DNA from: Cryptosporangium minutisporangium
GTDB lineage: Bacteria > Actinomycetota > Actinomycetes > Mycobacteriales > Cryptosporangiaceae
DNA length: 64,000 nt
Direction of reading: 5' to 3'
NCBI RefSeq assembly: GCF_039536245.1
Contig: NZ_BAAAYN010000026.1
Location: 120,105-184,104 of the forward strand
The notes below the pieces were generated by a model. It was not told the DNA's origin. It saw only the letters and a program-made list of their open reading frames with translations, and ran no database searches. Positions 9,219-17,246 of this stretch are shown piece by piece (position 1 is the first letter of the stretch; each line of letters opens with the position of its first letter). Position numbers and translations under genes: made by a program.

Positions 9219-10018
9219 CCCGCCTCCACGGCGGTTCTGAGGTCCGGCACGACCGGCCGGATCCGAACGGCAGGAGTCCGCCCCAGCGGCTCCGGCCGCC
9301 CGACGGGTTCCGGCCGCCCGACCGGTTCTGGCCGCCCGATCGGCTCCGGACGGGCGGGCACCGCGGCCGGCTGGACGAACGGCGCGATCCGACCGTCCGC
9401 GGTCGGGAGCACCACCACTACTCGCCGGGGCCGTGCCGCGCCGCCACGCCCCTCGGCCACCACCGTGACCCGGCGCTGCCGGAGGCGCCCGTCGCCCCGT
9501 CCGACGCCGTGCCAGACCGCGTCGGTGAGCGAGAGACGCAGGTCGGCACCGGGCCAGGAGCCGATCCCGACCAGCACCGCTCCGCGCTGCCGGGCGCGTG
9601 CCGCCAACCGGCGTACCTCCGCGAGCCCGAGCATCCCCGGGTTCCCCACCGCCACCAGATCGACGCCGTCGAGCAGCGCCCCCACCACCCCAGCCGGATC
9701 CGCGCCGGGCTCACGCACCAGCGCCAGCCGGTCGACCCTGACGCCGGCCTCGGCCGCAGCGACCACGCCGAGCGTCGGCAGTCCGACGACCGCACACCAG
9801 GATCCGGCGCTCGAGACCGCCGCGAGCAGCGCGACCAGCAGGCTGGTCGAACCGCCGACCGCGAGCGTCGAGCCGCGCGGCAGCCCACCGGCTCCGAACA
9901 GCGGCTCCAGCGGCTCCGGTACCGGCAGCAAGTCGGTGACCTGGTGCTTCTGCGTCAGCGTCGACGCCGCCGTGATCTTCTCGGCGAGCGCGGCCCGAGC
10001 AGCTGCCTTCGCACTCAC
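9215..10018 (-). CDS. ImuA'-like RecA-fold mutasome protein
   Basis: A 267-residue protein in the ImuA' position, directly before imuB with an ATGA overlap. The RecA-like core is recognisable, but the P-loop is degenerate: GGSTSLLVALL lacks the Walker A lysine. GTG at 10018 (VSAKAAARAALAEKI) was chosen as start. The frame runs upstream to 10198, but that part is arginine-rich and looks non-coding. The C-terminus carries about four tandem copies of a GRPEPV-type pentapeptide encoded by a direct DNA repeat at about 9290-9350, a flexible proline tail. Function inferred from ImuA' of mycobacteria: ImuB partner in induced mutagenesis. Confidence 0.78.
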   Translation of the reverse strand: MSAKAAARAALAEKITAASTLTQKHQVTDLLPVPEPLEPLFGAGGLPRGSTLAVGGSTSLLVALLAAVSSAGSWCAVVGLPTLGVVAAAEAGVRVDRLALVREPGADPAGVVGALLDGVDLVAVGNPGMLGLAEVRRLAARARQRGAVLVGIGSWPGADLRLSLTDAVWHGVGRGDGRLRQRRVTVVAEGRGGAARPRRVVVVLPTADGRIAPFVQPAAVPARPEPIGRPEPVGRPEPVGRPEPLGRTPAVRIRPVVPDLRTAVEAG

Positions 10019-10205
10019 CGCGACCACCCGCCCATCTCCGCCGGGCACCGCCCGAGCGCGCGCAGCGGGTGCGCCCCGTCTGCTCCACTCCCCCGTTGCG
10101 CATGCATCGCGCCAACGCCCCCTGATCGTCTCCGCCCGTACTGCCGCCCGGAACCGGCGGAACAGCGTTGGTGTTCGTGCGGCCTTCCCCGACCGCACAG
10201 CCCGC

Positions 10206-10715
10206 TCAGCCCGCGCGGGGTGCGCTCTCCGGCAGCTGGGCCGGAAATCCGAGCGTGGTCTCGACCAGCGCGCAGAAGCGCTCCGCGTCGCGGAGCAGGT
10301 CGTCGGCCTCGCGCGTGGTCACCGCACGGGGCAGCCCGGCTTCGGCGGCGGCCCGCTTCACCGCGGCGGTGGCGAAGAACGCGGCCCACTCCCCCATCTC
10401 CGGAGCCACCTGGGTGAGCAGCACCCAGACGCTGGTCGGCCGCGACCGGGGACGGCGGACGCCCGGCGGGAGCGGGCGCGCCCGGACTGCCAGCACAGCC
10501 GCGGCGGCTCGCAGAGCGGCCAGGTGCGCGGTGGCGTAGCGGGGACCGGCCGACTGGGTGACCGCGGCCTCCCCGAGCCCGTGCCTGGCCAGGGCGAGCA
10601 GCTCCCGCGGAGTGCGGTGCGGCAGCGCCGAGGCCGGCACCGAGACCGGCGTCCCCCCGGATGCGTCGCCGACGGCCGTGGACGGCCGGACCGAGACGGG
10701 GACCGGATAAGTCAT
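10206..10715 (-). CDS. SAV_6107-family HEPN domain protein in the mutasome operon
   Basis: A 169-residue helical protein of the SAV_6107 HEPN type, recognised from YATAHLAALRAAAAVLA and TSVWVLLTQVAPEMGEWAAFF. Its ATG overlaps the stop of the DUF6504 gene (ATGA), so the two are translationally coupled. HEPN proteins often are RNases with an R-x4-6-H motif. Here RYATAH (R59 to H64) fits R-x4-H but lies in an early helix, not the usual last helix, so nuclease activity is only a possibility. A 187-bp gap separates it from the ImuA'-like gene. Its conserved place beside dnaE2/imuB suggests a damage-response role that is not established. Confidence 0.8.
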   Translation of the reverse strand: MTYPVPVSVRPSTAVGDASGGTPVSVPASALPHRTPRELLALARHGLGEAAVTQSAGPRYATAHLAALRAAAAVLAVRARPLPPGVRRPRSRPTSVWVLLTQVAPEMGEWAAFFATAAVKRAAAEAGLPRAVTTREADDLLRDAERFCALVETTLGFPAQLPESAPRAG

Positions 10716-11128
10716 TCTTCCTCCTCGAGGATGTCGATCCTGGTGACGGTCCAGCGCCCGACAGTCCAGTCGAAGCGCAGGTCGAAGACGCCGGCGAGGG
10801 CGGGGGCCGGCTGCAATGCCGACGGGCTCGCCAGGACCCGCCAGACCTCCTCGTCAGGTGGACGGGATGCGGCCGGCGGTGGGGTGGACAGCTCGGTGGG
10901 GTCCTCCGGATCGGCGGCACGCGCCAGCCGGCGGGCTTCGAGCTCGTCCACCACGGGCGGGGAAGGTGGTGGAAGGTCGGGACGCGTGGAGGAGGGGGCT
11001 GACCGGGATGAGTGTCGGATGCGGTGGTGCGTGAGAACCTCACGCACCCGGTGGATCTGACCGTTCCAGCGAAACTCCACCGGAGCGTCCGCGCCACCAC
11101 CGCGCCGGACCTCGGTCTCCTCGGTCAC
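10712..11128 (-). CDS. DUF6504 family protein, first gene of the mutasome operon
   Basis: A 138-residue protein. The N-terminal half has the pattern PVEFRWNGQIHRVREVLTHHR, the C-terminal half FDLRFDWTVGRWTVTRIDILEEEE. These two short beta-rich blocks are separated by a low-complexity proline/serine linker, and the protein ends in an acidic tail. This matches DUF6504 proteins encoded beside actinobacterial dnaE2/imuB. The GTG start has a strong GGAGGGG site six bases upstream. It is the promoter-proximal gene behind the SOS box at 11335-11356 and the hairpin leader. The function is unknown. Confidence 0.8.
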   Translation of the reverse strand: MTEETEVRRGGGADAPVEFRWNGQIHRVREVLTHHRIRHSSRSAPSSTRPDLPPPSPPVVDELEARRLARAADPEDPTELSTPPPAASRPPDEEVWRVLASPSALQPAPALAGVFDLRFDWTVGRWTVTRIDILEEEE

Positions 11129-11155
11129 CGTTTCCCCTCCACGCCGTACTGCCGA

Positions 11156-11298
11156 GTGCCCGGATGGGCACCCGGCGCCGCTCGAGGGGAAGGCAGAGCG
11201 GCGCCACCGGCTCGGGCAAGGCGCTTCCCCTCGCCTTACCCGAGCCGGCAGCAGCCTTCACCGCCGGTCAGTAGGGTCGGACCCACCGGCGGTGAAGG
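11156..11298 (-). promoter_or_regulatory. Four tandem hairpins in the mutasome operon leader
   Basis: Four consecutive inverted repeats fill the leader between the SOS box and the DUF6504 start: 11156-11171 (6-bp stem, 4-base loop), 11174-11205 (10-bp perfect stem, 12-base loop), 11207-11248 (17-bp stem, 8-base loop, with one position that becomes G-U only in minus-strand RNA), and 11255-11298 (14-bp perfect stem, 16-base loop). None is followed by a clear U tract, and the ribosome site lies free downstream. They may be an attenuator, an RNA-stability or protein-binding structure, or a cruciform. This accounts for most of the gene-free stretch 11129-11560. Confidence 0.75.
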
Positions 11299-11334
11299 AA
11301 TCCGGCGGTGGGTCGCGACACCCGCTACCGGAAA

Positions 11335-11356
11335 GGTTCGAACGAGTGTTCGAACC
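11335..11356. promoter_or_regulatory. LexA SOS box
   Basis: A perfect 22-bp palindrome: nine-base arms GGTTCGAAC and GTTCGAACC around GAGT. The core TCGAAC-N4-GTTCGA is the LexA operator of actinobacteria and other Gram-positives. It lies between the divergent mutasome operon (first start 11128) and the aminotransferase gene (11561), at about +1 of the minus-strand promoter proposed at 11363-11391. LexA bound here should repress the operon until DNA damage. Confidence 0.92.
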
Positions 11357-11362
11357 TCTTCT

Positions 11363-11391
11363 ACAGTAACCCTGCCCCGGAACCGGCGCAA
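11363..11391 (-). promoter_or_regulatory. Candidate promoter of the mutasome operon
   Basis: Read on the minus strand: TTGCGC, a 17-base spacer, then TACTGT. The LexA palindrome starts about seven bases after the -10 element, a fitting place for repression. On the plus strand the overlapping TACAGT (11362-11367) could be a -10 element for the divergent aminotransferase gene, so both directions might respond to LexA. Confidence 0.5.
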
Positions 11392-11560
11392 CGCCGACGC
11401 GACGCCGTCTGCCCAGCGTGTTCGCTGCCTGACGGATAACGATCCCCGGAAACCCTTTCGCCACGGATTCCTTCGACGGCAGAGTGGTGGGCAACCGATT
11501 CACCGCCCCCTACGCCCCCACCCAAAACCGGAACAGACCATCGCAAGGAGCAAGAACACC

Positions 11561-12907
11561 GTGGACCGTCGTCGTCTCGCCGACCTGATCAGCCGCGAAC
11601 GCGCCCGGTACGCCGAACAGCACCCGCGTTCGGCGTCCGCGTTCTCGAACGCAAAGCATCTGTTCGGCCGCACCCCGATGACCTGGATGGCCAAGCAGGC
11701 CGGCGGGTTCCCGCTCTACCTCGCGACCGCACGCGGCGCCCGGGTCACCGACCTCGACGGGCACACGTACATCGACCTCTGCCTGGGCGACACCGGTGCG
11801 ATGGCCGGCCACTCCCCCGCACCGGTCGTCGAGGCCGTCAACCAGCGCCTAGGCGTCCTCGGCGGCGCCACGGCGATGATGCCCACCGAGGACGCCGCGT
11901 GGGTCGGTGCGGAGCTGACCCGCCGGTTCGGCCTGCCGCAGTGGAGCCTGTCACTGACCGCCACCGACGCGAACCGCTGGGCGATCCGGCTGGCCCGCGC
12001 CGTCACCGGCCGGTCGAAGATCCTGGTCAACAGCTACTGCTACCACGGCAGCGTGGACGAGTCGCTGATCGTGGTGGGGCCGGACGGGAAGCCGGAGGTC
12101 CGCGAGGGCAACGTCGGCGCCCCGGTCGACACCCGGATGACCAGCCGCGTCGCCGAGTTCAACGACCTCGAGGGGCTCGCCGCCGAGCTCGCGAACGGCG
12201 ACGTCGCCGCGGTGCTGATGGAGCCGGCGCTGACGAACATCGGCATCGTGCTGCCCGAGCCCGGCTACCTGGAGGGTGTCCGGCGGCTGACCCGGGAGCA
12301 CGGCGCGCTGCTGATCAACGACGAGACGCACACGTTCTCGGCCGGCCCCGGCGGATGCACCCGCGCCTGGGACCTGGAGCCGGACGTGCTGACGATCGGC
12401 AAGGCGATCGGCGGCGGCGTCCCGGTCGGCGCCTACGGGCTGTCCGACGAGGTGACCGCCCGGATCGAGGCTCGCGACGACCTGGACCTGATCGACATGG
12501 GCGGGGTCGGCGGGACGCTGGCGGGCAATGCACTCTCGGTGGCGGCGACCCGGGCGACTCTCGAGCACGTCCTCACCGACGCGGCGTTCGCCGGGATGAC
12601 CGCGCTCGGTACCCGCCTGGCCGAGGGCACGGCGGCGCTGATCGCCCGGCACGGCGTGCCGTGGTCGGTGGCGCAGCTCGGGGCGCGGGCCGAGTTCCGG
12701 TTCGCGGACCCGGCGCCGCGCAACGGGGGCGAGTCGCACGCCGCCGGCGACGCCGAACTCGACGACTACCTGCACGTTTACGCCGCGAACCGGGGCGTGC
12801 TGCTGACGCCGTTCCACAACATGGCGCTGGTCTGCCCGGAGACCACCGAGGCCGACGTCGACGCCCACCTCGAGGTGCTCGACGCCGCGGTCGCCGACCT
12901 CGTCTGA
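11561..12907 (+). CDS. Class III PLP-dependent aminotransferase (glutamate-1-semialdehyde aminomutase-like)
   Basis: A 448-residue fold-type I enzyme. Recognisable blocks are GDTGAMAGHSPAPVVEA, the cofactor aspartate/glutamate region LINDETHTFSAGPGG and the PLP lysine K281 in LTIGKAIGGGVPVGAYG. The layout resembles the GSA aminomutase branch, but it lacks features that would make it the heme-pathway HemL. The substrate is unknown. GTG at 11561 has AAGGAG ten bases upstream. The frame is open back to 11012 only because of GC-rich sequence on the opposite strand of the DUF6504 gene. It is divergent from the mutasome operon and shares the SOS-box region. Confidence 0.85.
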   Translation: MDRRRLADLISRERARYAEQHPRSASAFSNAKHLFGRTPMTWMAKQAGGFPLYLATARGARVTDLDGHTYIDLCLGDTGAMAGHSPAPVVEAVNQRLGVLGGATAMMPTEDAAWVGAELTRRFGLPQWSLSLTATDANRWAIRLARAVTGRSKILVNSYCYHGSVDESLIVVGPDGKPEVREGNVGAPVDTRMTSRVAEFNDLEGLAAELANGDVAAVLMEPALTNIGIVLPEPGYLEGVRRLTREHGALLINDETHTFSAGPGGCTRAWDLEPDVLTIGKAIGGGVPVGAYGLSDEVTARIEARDDLDLIDMGGVGGTLAGNALSVAATRATLEHVLTDAAFAGMTALGTRLAEGTAALIARHGVPWSVAQLGARAEFRFADPAPRNGGESHAAGDAELDDYLHVYAANRGVLLTPFHNMALVCPETTEADVDAHLEVLDAAVADLV

Positions 12908-12993
12908 CCATTCCATCGGAAAATGGCACCAACAGGCTCGCAAGCCGCTACCGTCACATCTCGCACTCTGCTCACGGCTCGAGGGAGACGACG

Positions 12994-13641
12994 GTGTCCT
13001 CGCTGCGCTTCCTGCCCACCCGGCGTCGGTGGCTACTGGTGGTCCTCGGCCTCGTGGTCGCGGTCGGGTTAGCGGTGACCTGGGCGGTCGCCGGGCGGGG
13101 CGGACAAGCCCCGGTCTCTACCCAGGCGATGTCGACGTCGGTACCCACCGACCCGACGGCGCTGTTCGGCAGCGGGTGCGACGCGCTGCCGGACAGCCCG
13201 TCCGACCCCGCGTCACCGTCCGGGATGCGCGGGCGGCCGGTCCGGGAGGTCGTCGAACGGCACCCGCAACTCACCACGCTGCGGGACGCGGTGAAGAAGG
13301 CCGGCATGCTGGACAGCTTCGACGGTCGGACCGGGCTGACCATGCTGCTGCCCACCGACGCGGCGTTCGACAAGGTACCGGGGTGGCAGCTGAAGCTGGC
13401 GCTGTCGAACAAATCGATGCTCACCGACATCCTGACCTACCACGTCATCGAGAAGCCGCTGAACCCGAAGCAGCTGAACCTCGACGGGCCGTTCACCACC
13501 GTGGAGGGCAGCGAACTGCGCGTCCGCGGCTTCGGCGAGAAGCTGCGGCTCGGCGCCCAGAACGCCCACGTGACCTGCGGCAACATCCCCACCAAGAACG
13601 CCACGATCTACTTCGTCGACACCGTCTTACTGCCGACGTAA
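12994..13641 (+). CDS. Membrane-anchored fasciclin (FAS1) domain protein
   Basis: A 215-residue protein with one N-terminal hydrophobic anchor (about residues 13-33) after a basic RRR stretch, a short linker, then a single FAS1 domain. The FAS1 H1 block is visible as TMLLPTDAAFDKVPGW and the H2 block as TYHVIEKPLNPKQL. FAS1 domains are extracellular adhesion modules. The anchor shows no lipobox, so it is probably membrane-tethered with the domain outside. GTG at 12994 has GAGGGAG just upstream. It lies 86 bp after the aminotransferase, possibly co-transcribed, and converges with the GNAT gene. Confidence 0.82.
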   Translation: MSSLRFLPTRRRWLLVVLGLVVAVGLAVTWAVAGRGGQAPVSTQAMSTSVPTDPTALFGSGCDALPDSPSDPASPSGMRGRPVREVVERHPQLTTLRDAVKKAGMLDSFDGRTGLTMLLPTDAAFDKVPGWQLKLALSNKSMLTDILTYHVIEKPLNPKQLNLDGPFTTVEGSELRVRGFGEKLRLGAQNAHVTCGNIPTKNATIYFVDTVLLPT

Positions 13642-13734
13642 ACGTAGTAGTTCGCTCTGACCTGGACCCCGTTCAGGGCGGCGCTGGCAGTCGAGCGGGC
13701 CGACGCCGTGACATTTGGCTGGCCGTCATAAGGA

Positions 13735-13770
13735 GGCCCGCTCGCCTGTCAGCGTCGTCCTGAGCGGGCC
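13735..13770. terminator. Hairpin between convergent genes
   Basis: Nine-base arms GGCCCGCTC and GAGCGGGCC enclose an 18-base loop between the fasciclin gene (plus) and the GNAT gene (minus). A third half-copy, GAGCGGGCC, sits at about 13693. It may be a bidirectional terminator; no U tract is seen. Confidence 0.45.
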
Positions 13771-13774
13771 GCCC

Positions 13775-14617
13775 TCAGAACAGGACCGTGGCGAAGGTGC
13801 CGACTTGGGTGAAGCCGCAGCGGTCGTAGACCGTGCGGGCCGCGTGGTTGAAGTCGTTGACGTAGAGGCTGACGATCGGCGCCACCGTCCGGAGCGTGTC
13901 GGCGACCACCGCCGCCATCGCCGCCGTCGCCACCCCGGTACCGCGCCGGTCCGGGTGCACCCAGACGCCCTGCACCTGCGCGACCCGGGAACTGACCGCC
14001 CCGAGCTCGGCCTTGAAAACGACCTCGCCGTTCTCCATCCGCACGTACGAGCGCCCGGCGCGGACCAGCTCGGCGACCCGCGCCCGGTAGGCGACCCCGC
14101 CGTCCCACTCGACCGGCGAGACCCCGATCTCCTCGGTGTACATCGCGATGCAGGCCGGCAGCAGGGCATCGAAGTCGCGCATGTCAGCCCGGCGCACCCA
14201 CGGATCGGGGACCACCTCGGGCAGCACTGCGGTGGCGAGTAGCGGCTGCGAGGCCCGGACCTCCCGCGGCGGCCCCCAGTCCCCCACCAGGTCGTCCCAG
14301 AGCGGCAGCACCGCCTTGTCCGGCCCGACGATCGACGAGCAGACCCGTCCCTGCTCCCTCGCCACGTCGGCGAACGCTCGGACCGCCTCCGGCTCGGTGG
14401 AGAGCGGCACCAGGTTCGCGCCGGAGTAGCAGAGGCCGCAGATGACCCCATCCAGGGTGTAACCCCAGAGCTGCGCACCCAGCCGCCAACGAGAAATGCC
14501 GTGCGACCCCACCCGGGCGGCGACGAACACGCTCGCGACCGGGTCGGCGTCCAGCAACTCCTCGACCTCGGCGCGGTCGGCGTCCCGTAGGACGCGCACC
14601 GGCCTGGTGGTCAGCAC
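13775..14617 (-). CDS. DUF4081 plus GNAT N-acetyltransferase
   Basis: A 280-residue two-part protein. The N-terminal DUF4081-like half (VEELLDADPVASVFVAARV, LCYSGANLVPL) is followed by a GNAT domain with the acetyl-CoA loop VHPDRRGTGVATAAM and SLYVNDFNHAARTVYDRCGF. GTG at 14617 was chosen for its GGAG six bases upstream and because the family begins here. The frame is open to 14707 but without family residues. It is the last member of the conserved dxr-rseP-ispG-GNAT order (Rv2867c in Mycobacterium tuberculosis is the counterpart). The substrate is unknown. It is separated from ispG by repeat copy A. Confidence 0.88.
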   Translation of the reverse strand: MLTTRPVRVLRDADRAEVEELLDADPVASVFVAARVGSHGISRWRLGAQLWGYTLDGVICGLCYSGANLVPLSTEPEAVRAFADVAREQGRVCSSIVGPDKAVLPLWDDLVGDWGPPREVRASQPLLATAVLPEVVPDPWVRRADMRDFDALLPACIAMYTEEIGVSPVEWDGGVAYRARVAELVRAGRSYVRMENGEVVFKAELGAVSSRVAQVQGVWVHPDRRGTGVATAAMAAVVADTLRTVAPIVSLYVNDFNHAARTVYDRCGFTQVGTFATVLF

Positions 14618-14745
14618 GGACGGCTCCGACCACCGGCTCCCGGTTCGTGACTCACGTTTCCAGCCTGCCATGAACCAGGGGCTCTGGCCCACTGGCCCGA
14701 CGGCCACGACATCGGGATCCGGCCTCAGGGAGGAGCGGTCCGTGC

Positions 14746-14800
14746 ATTCTTCGACCGGCCTTCGTCGAGGTCGCTCGATCTCGACGAAGGACCGGAGGGT
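14746..14800. repeat. Dispersed intergenic repeat, copy A, also a hairpin terminator
   Basis: First of three related intergenic elements (others at 19788-19855 and 47278-47343). Shared blocks are TTCGACCGGC followed seven bases later by GAGGTCGCTCGA, identical to copy B. Within it CCTTCGTCGAG (14759-14769) pairs with CTCGACGAAGG (14780-14790), an 11-bp hairpin just downstream of the ispG stop that can serve as its terminator. The outer arm of the family is shorter here than in the other copies. Confidence 0.65.
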
Positions 14801-14809
14801 GCGGAGAGG

Positions 14810-15976
14810 TCAGTGGACCTCGACCGTCGGGCCCAGGCCGCGCAGCTCCTCGGGGAGTTCCGCACCCATCTCCTCGGCGAGCCTGAGCGCCTCCTCGATC
14901 AGCGTCTCGACGATCTGCGACTCCGGAACGGTCTTGATGACCTGTCCCTTGACGAAGATCTGGCCCTTGCCGTTGCCGCTGGCGACGCCGAGGTCGGCCT
15001 CGCGCGCCTCCCCCGGGCCGTTCACGACGCAGCCCATCACGGCGACGCGGAGCGGCACGGGCAGCCCTTCCAGGCCCGCCGTGACCTCCTCGGCCAGCGT
15101 GTAGACGTCCACCTGGGCACGGCCGCACGACGGGCAGGAGACGATCTCCAGCCCGCGCTCCCGCAGGCCGAGCGACTCCAGGATCTGGTTACCGACCTTG
15201 ACCTCTTCCACCGGCGGAGCCGACAGCGAGACCCGGATCGTGTCGCCGATGCCCTCGGCGAGCAGCGCCCCGAACGCGACCGCGGACTTGATCGTGCCCT
15301 GGAACGCCGGGCCGGCCTCGGTGACACCCAGGTGCAGCGGGTAGTCGCAGGCCCGGGCCAGCTGCCGGTAGGCGTTGATCATCACGACCGGGTCGTTGTG
15401 CTTGACCGAGATCTTGATGTCACGGAACCCGTGCTCCTCGAAGAGCGAGCATTCCCAGAGCGCGCTCTCGACCAGCGCTTCCGGCGTCGGGCGCCCGTAC
15501 TTGGACAGCAGACGCTTGTCCAGCGAGCCCGCGTTGACCCCGATCCGGATCGGCACGCCGGCGTCGGAGGCCGCCTTCGCGATCTCCTTGACCTTGTCGT
15601 CGAACTGCTTGATGTTGCCCGGGTTGACCCGCACCGCCGCGCAGCCGGCGTCGATCGCCGCGAAGACGTACTTCGGCTGGAAGTGGATGTCCGCGATGAC
15701 CGGGATCGGACTCTTCTTCGCGATCGCCGGCAGCGCGTCCGCGTCGTCCTGGCTGGGGACGGCCACCCGGACGATCTGACATCCGGACGTCGTCAGCTCG
15801 GCGATCTGCTGGAGGGTCCGGTTGACGTCCGCCGTCGGCGTCGTGGTCATCGACTGGACGCTGACCGGAGCGTCGCCACCCACCGGCACGTTGCCGACCA
15901 TGATCTGCCGGGACACCCGGCGCTCGGTGAGCTTGGGAGCAGGGGGACGGGGCAGGCCGAGGGAGACGGCGGTCAC
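14810..15976 (-). CDS. ispG: 4-hydroxy-3-methylbut-2-enyl diphosphate synthase (flavodoxin)
   Basis: A 388-residue MEP-pathway enzyme that converts MEcPP to HMBPP using a [4Fe-4S] cluster. The N-terminal TIM-barrel blocks [15 protein letters not shown] and [15 protein letters not shown] are clear. The cluster cysteines are visible in the C-terminal part: [11 protein letters not shown], then CVVNGPGEA, followed by a conserved glutamate. The GTG start lies 13 bp after the rseP stop, so dxr, rseP and ispG are probably one operon, as in other actinobacteria. Cytoplasmic isoprenoid biosynthesis. Confidence 0.97.
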   Translation of the reverse strand: MTAVSLGLPRPPAPKLTERRVSRQIMVGNVPVGGDAPVSVQSMTTTPTADVNRTLQQIAELTTSGCQIVRVAVPSQDDADALPAIAKKSPIPVIADIHFQPKYVFAAIDAGCAAVRVNPGNIKQFDDKVKEIAKAASDAGVPIRIGVNAGSLDKRLLSKYGRPTPEALVESALWECSLFEEHGFRDIKISVKHNDPVVMINAYRQLARACDYPLHLGVTEAGPAFQGTIKSAVAFGALLAEGIGDTIRVSLSAPPVEEVKVGNQILESLGLRERGLEIVSCPSCGRAQVDVYTLAEEVTAGLEGLPVPLRVAVMGCVVNGPGEAREADLGVASGNGKGQIFVKGQVIKTVPESQIVETLIEEALRLAEEMGAELPEELRGLGPTVEVH

Positions 15977-15989
15977 AGCAAGGGTCCTT

Positions 15990-17240
15990 TTATCGGGTGG
16001 TGAGCGTGATCGGGTTGATGATGTCGGTCGCGACCGTGAGCAAGGTGATGCCGCCGAATATCAGCACCACGGCATAGGTCACCGGCAGCAGCTTGGTGTA
16101 GTCGACCCGACCCGGATCGGGCTTCCCACGCTTGGCCGCCCACCACGACCGGACCTTCTCGAACCAGGCGATCGCGATGTGCCCGCCGTCCAGCGGCAAC
16201 AGCGGGAACAGGTTGAAGACGCCGATGAAGAAGTTCAGGTTGGCCAGCAGCAGGAAGAAGATCGGCCAGATGCCGCGCTCGACGACCTCACCACCGATTC
16301 GGCTGGCGCCGACGACGCTGACCGGGGTCTCCGGGTCACGTTCCTGGCCCATGAGGGCATCCCAGAGCTTCGGGATCTTCTCCGGGAAGTTGGCGATCGC
16401 CCGGAACGTGCCGGCGAAGATCTGCCCGGTGTAGTCGAGCGCCTGGCCCACGCCGTCGATCGGACCGTAGGTAACGGTCAGCGGGGCGTCCGAGCCCTTC
16501 GGGGAGACCCCGAGGAACCCGACCTCCTGCACGTTCGGCTTGTCGGTCCTGCTGATGTCCACGTTGCGGCGGACCGGCGTGACCGTCGTCGTCACCGTCC
16601 GACCGTCCCGGACGTAGGTCAGCGAGGCCGGTCCCGCCGGCGCCTTGCGGACCAGCGCCACCAGTTCCCCGTAGGTCGGCGTTCCCACGCCGTTGAACGC
16701 GGTGATCCGGTCGCCGGGCTTCAGTCCGGCCGCGGCCGCCGGGGACTTGGGATCGCCCTTCTCCAGCGAGCAGTTGACGGAGTCCGGGCTCGCAGGCACG
16801 CAGTCGTTGACCGCGGCGAGGACGGCCGGTTCCTTGTTCGCGTCGTAGTTGACCCGCTCGGGGTTGGGCAGACCGACGAACACCGCCGTGATCCAGAGCA
16901 GCAGGATGCCGAGGATGAAGTGCATCATCGATCCGGCGGACAGGACGATCGTCCGTTTCCAGACCGGCCGCTTCCAGAAGACCTTCGACTCGTCGGCGGG
17001 GTCGACCTCGTCCAGTGGGGTCATGCCGACGATGCTGACGAACGCGCCCGCCGGGATGGCCTTGAGGCCGTACTCGGTCTCCTTGCGGCGGAACGAGAAC
17101 AGCGTCGGGCCGAAGCCGATGAAGAACCTCGTGACCTTCATTCCGAAGGCCCGGGCACTCCACATGTGGCCGGCCTCATGGAGCGCGACGGAGATCAAAA
17201 TGCCGAGGGCGAAGAGAATAATTCCACCCGTGTACGCCAT
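15990..17240 (-). CDS. rseP: Site-2 protease of the RseP/Rip1 family (M50)
   Basis: A 416-residue membrane metalloprotease that cuts substrates inside the membrane, typically anti-sigma factors. The zinc site HEAGH is in the first membrane segment (about residues 21-25), and the third ligand motif [11 protein letters not shown] lies near residue 350. A PDZ domain sits between them ([18 protein letters not shown]). Four membrane segments are evident. It starts six bases after the dxr stop. The gene order is that of mycobacterial Rip1 (Rv2869c). Which regulated proteolysis it serves cannot be read here. Confidence 0.95.
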   Translation of the reverse strand: MAYTGGIILFALGILISVALHEAGHMWSARAFGMKVTRFFIGFGPTLFSFRRKETEYGLKAIPAGAFVSIVGMTPLDEVDPADESKVFWKRPVWKRTIVLSAGSMMHFILGILLLWITAVFVGLPNPERVNYDANKEPAVLAAVNDCVPASPDSVNCSLEKGDPKSPAAAAGLKPGDRITAFNGVGTPTYGELVALVRKAPAGPASLTYVRDGRTVTTTVTPVRRNVDISRTDKPNVQEVGFLGVSPKGSDAPLTVTYGPIDGVGQALDYTGQIFAGTFRAIANFPEKIPKLWDALMGQERDPETPVSVVGASRIGGEVVERGIWPIFFLLLANLNFFIGVFNLFPLLPLDGGHIAIAWFEKVRSWWAAKRGKPDPGRVDYTKLLPVTYAVVLIFGGITLLTVATDIINPITLTTR

Positions 17241-17246
17241 CGGCGC

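Noticed and set aside
9290..9350. Possible minisatellite or integration site in the ImuA'-like gene
   Set aside because: It is an in-frame repeat coding a proline tail (GRPEPV units), so it is described as part of that protein.
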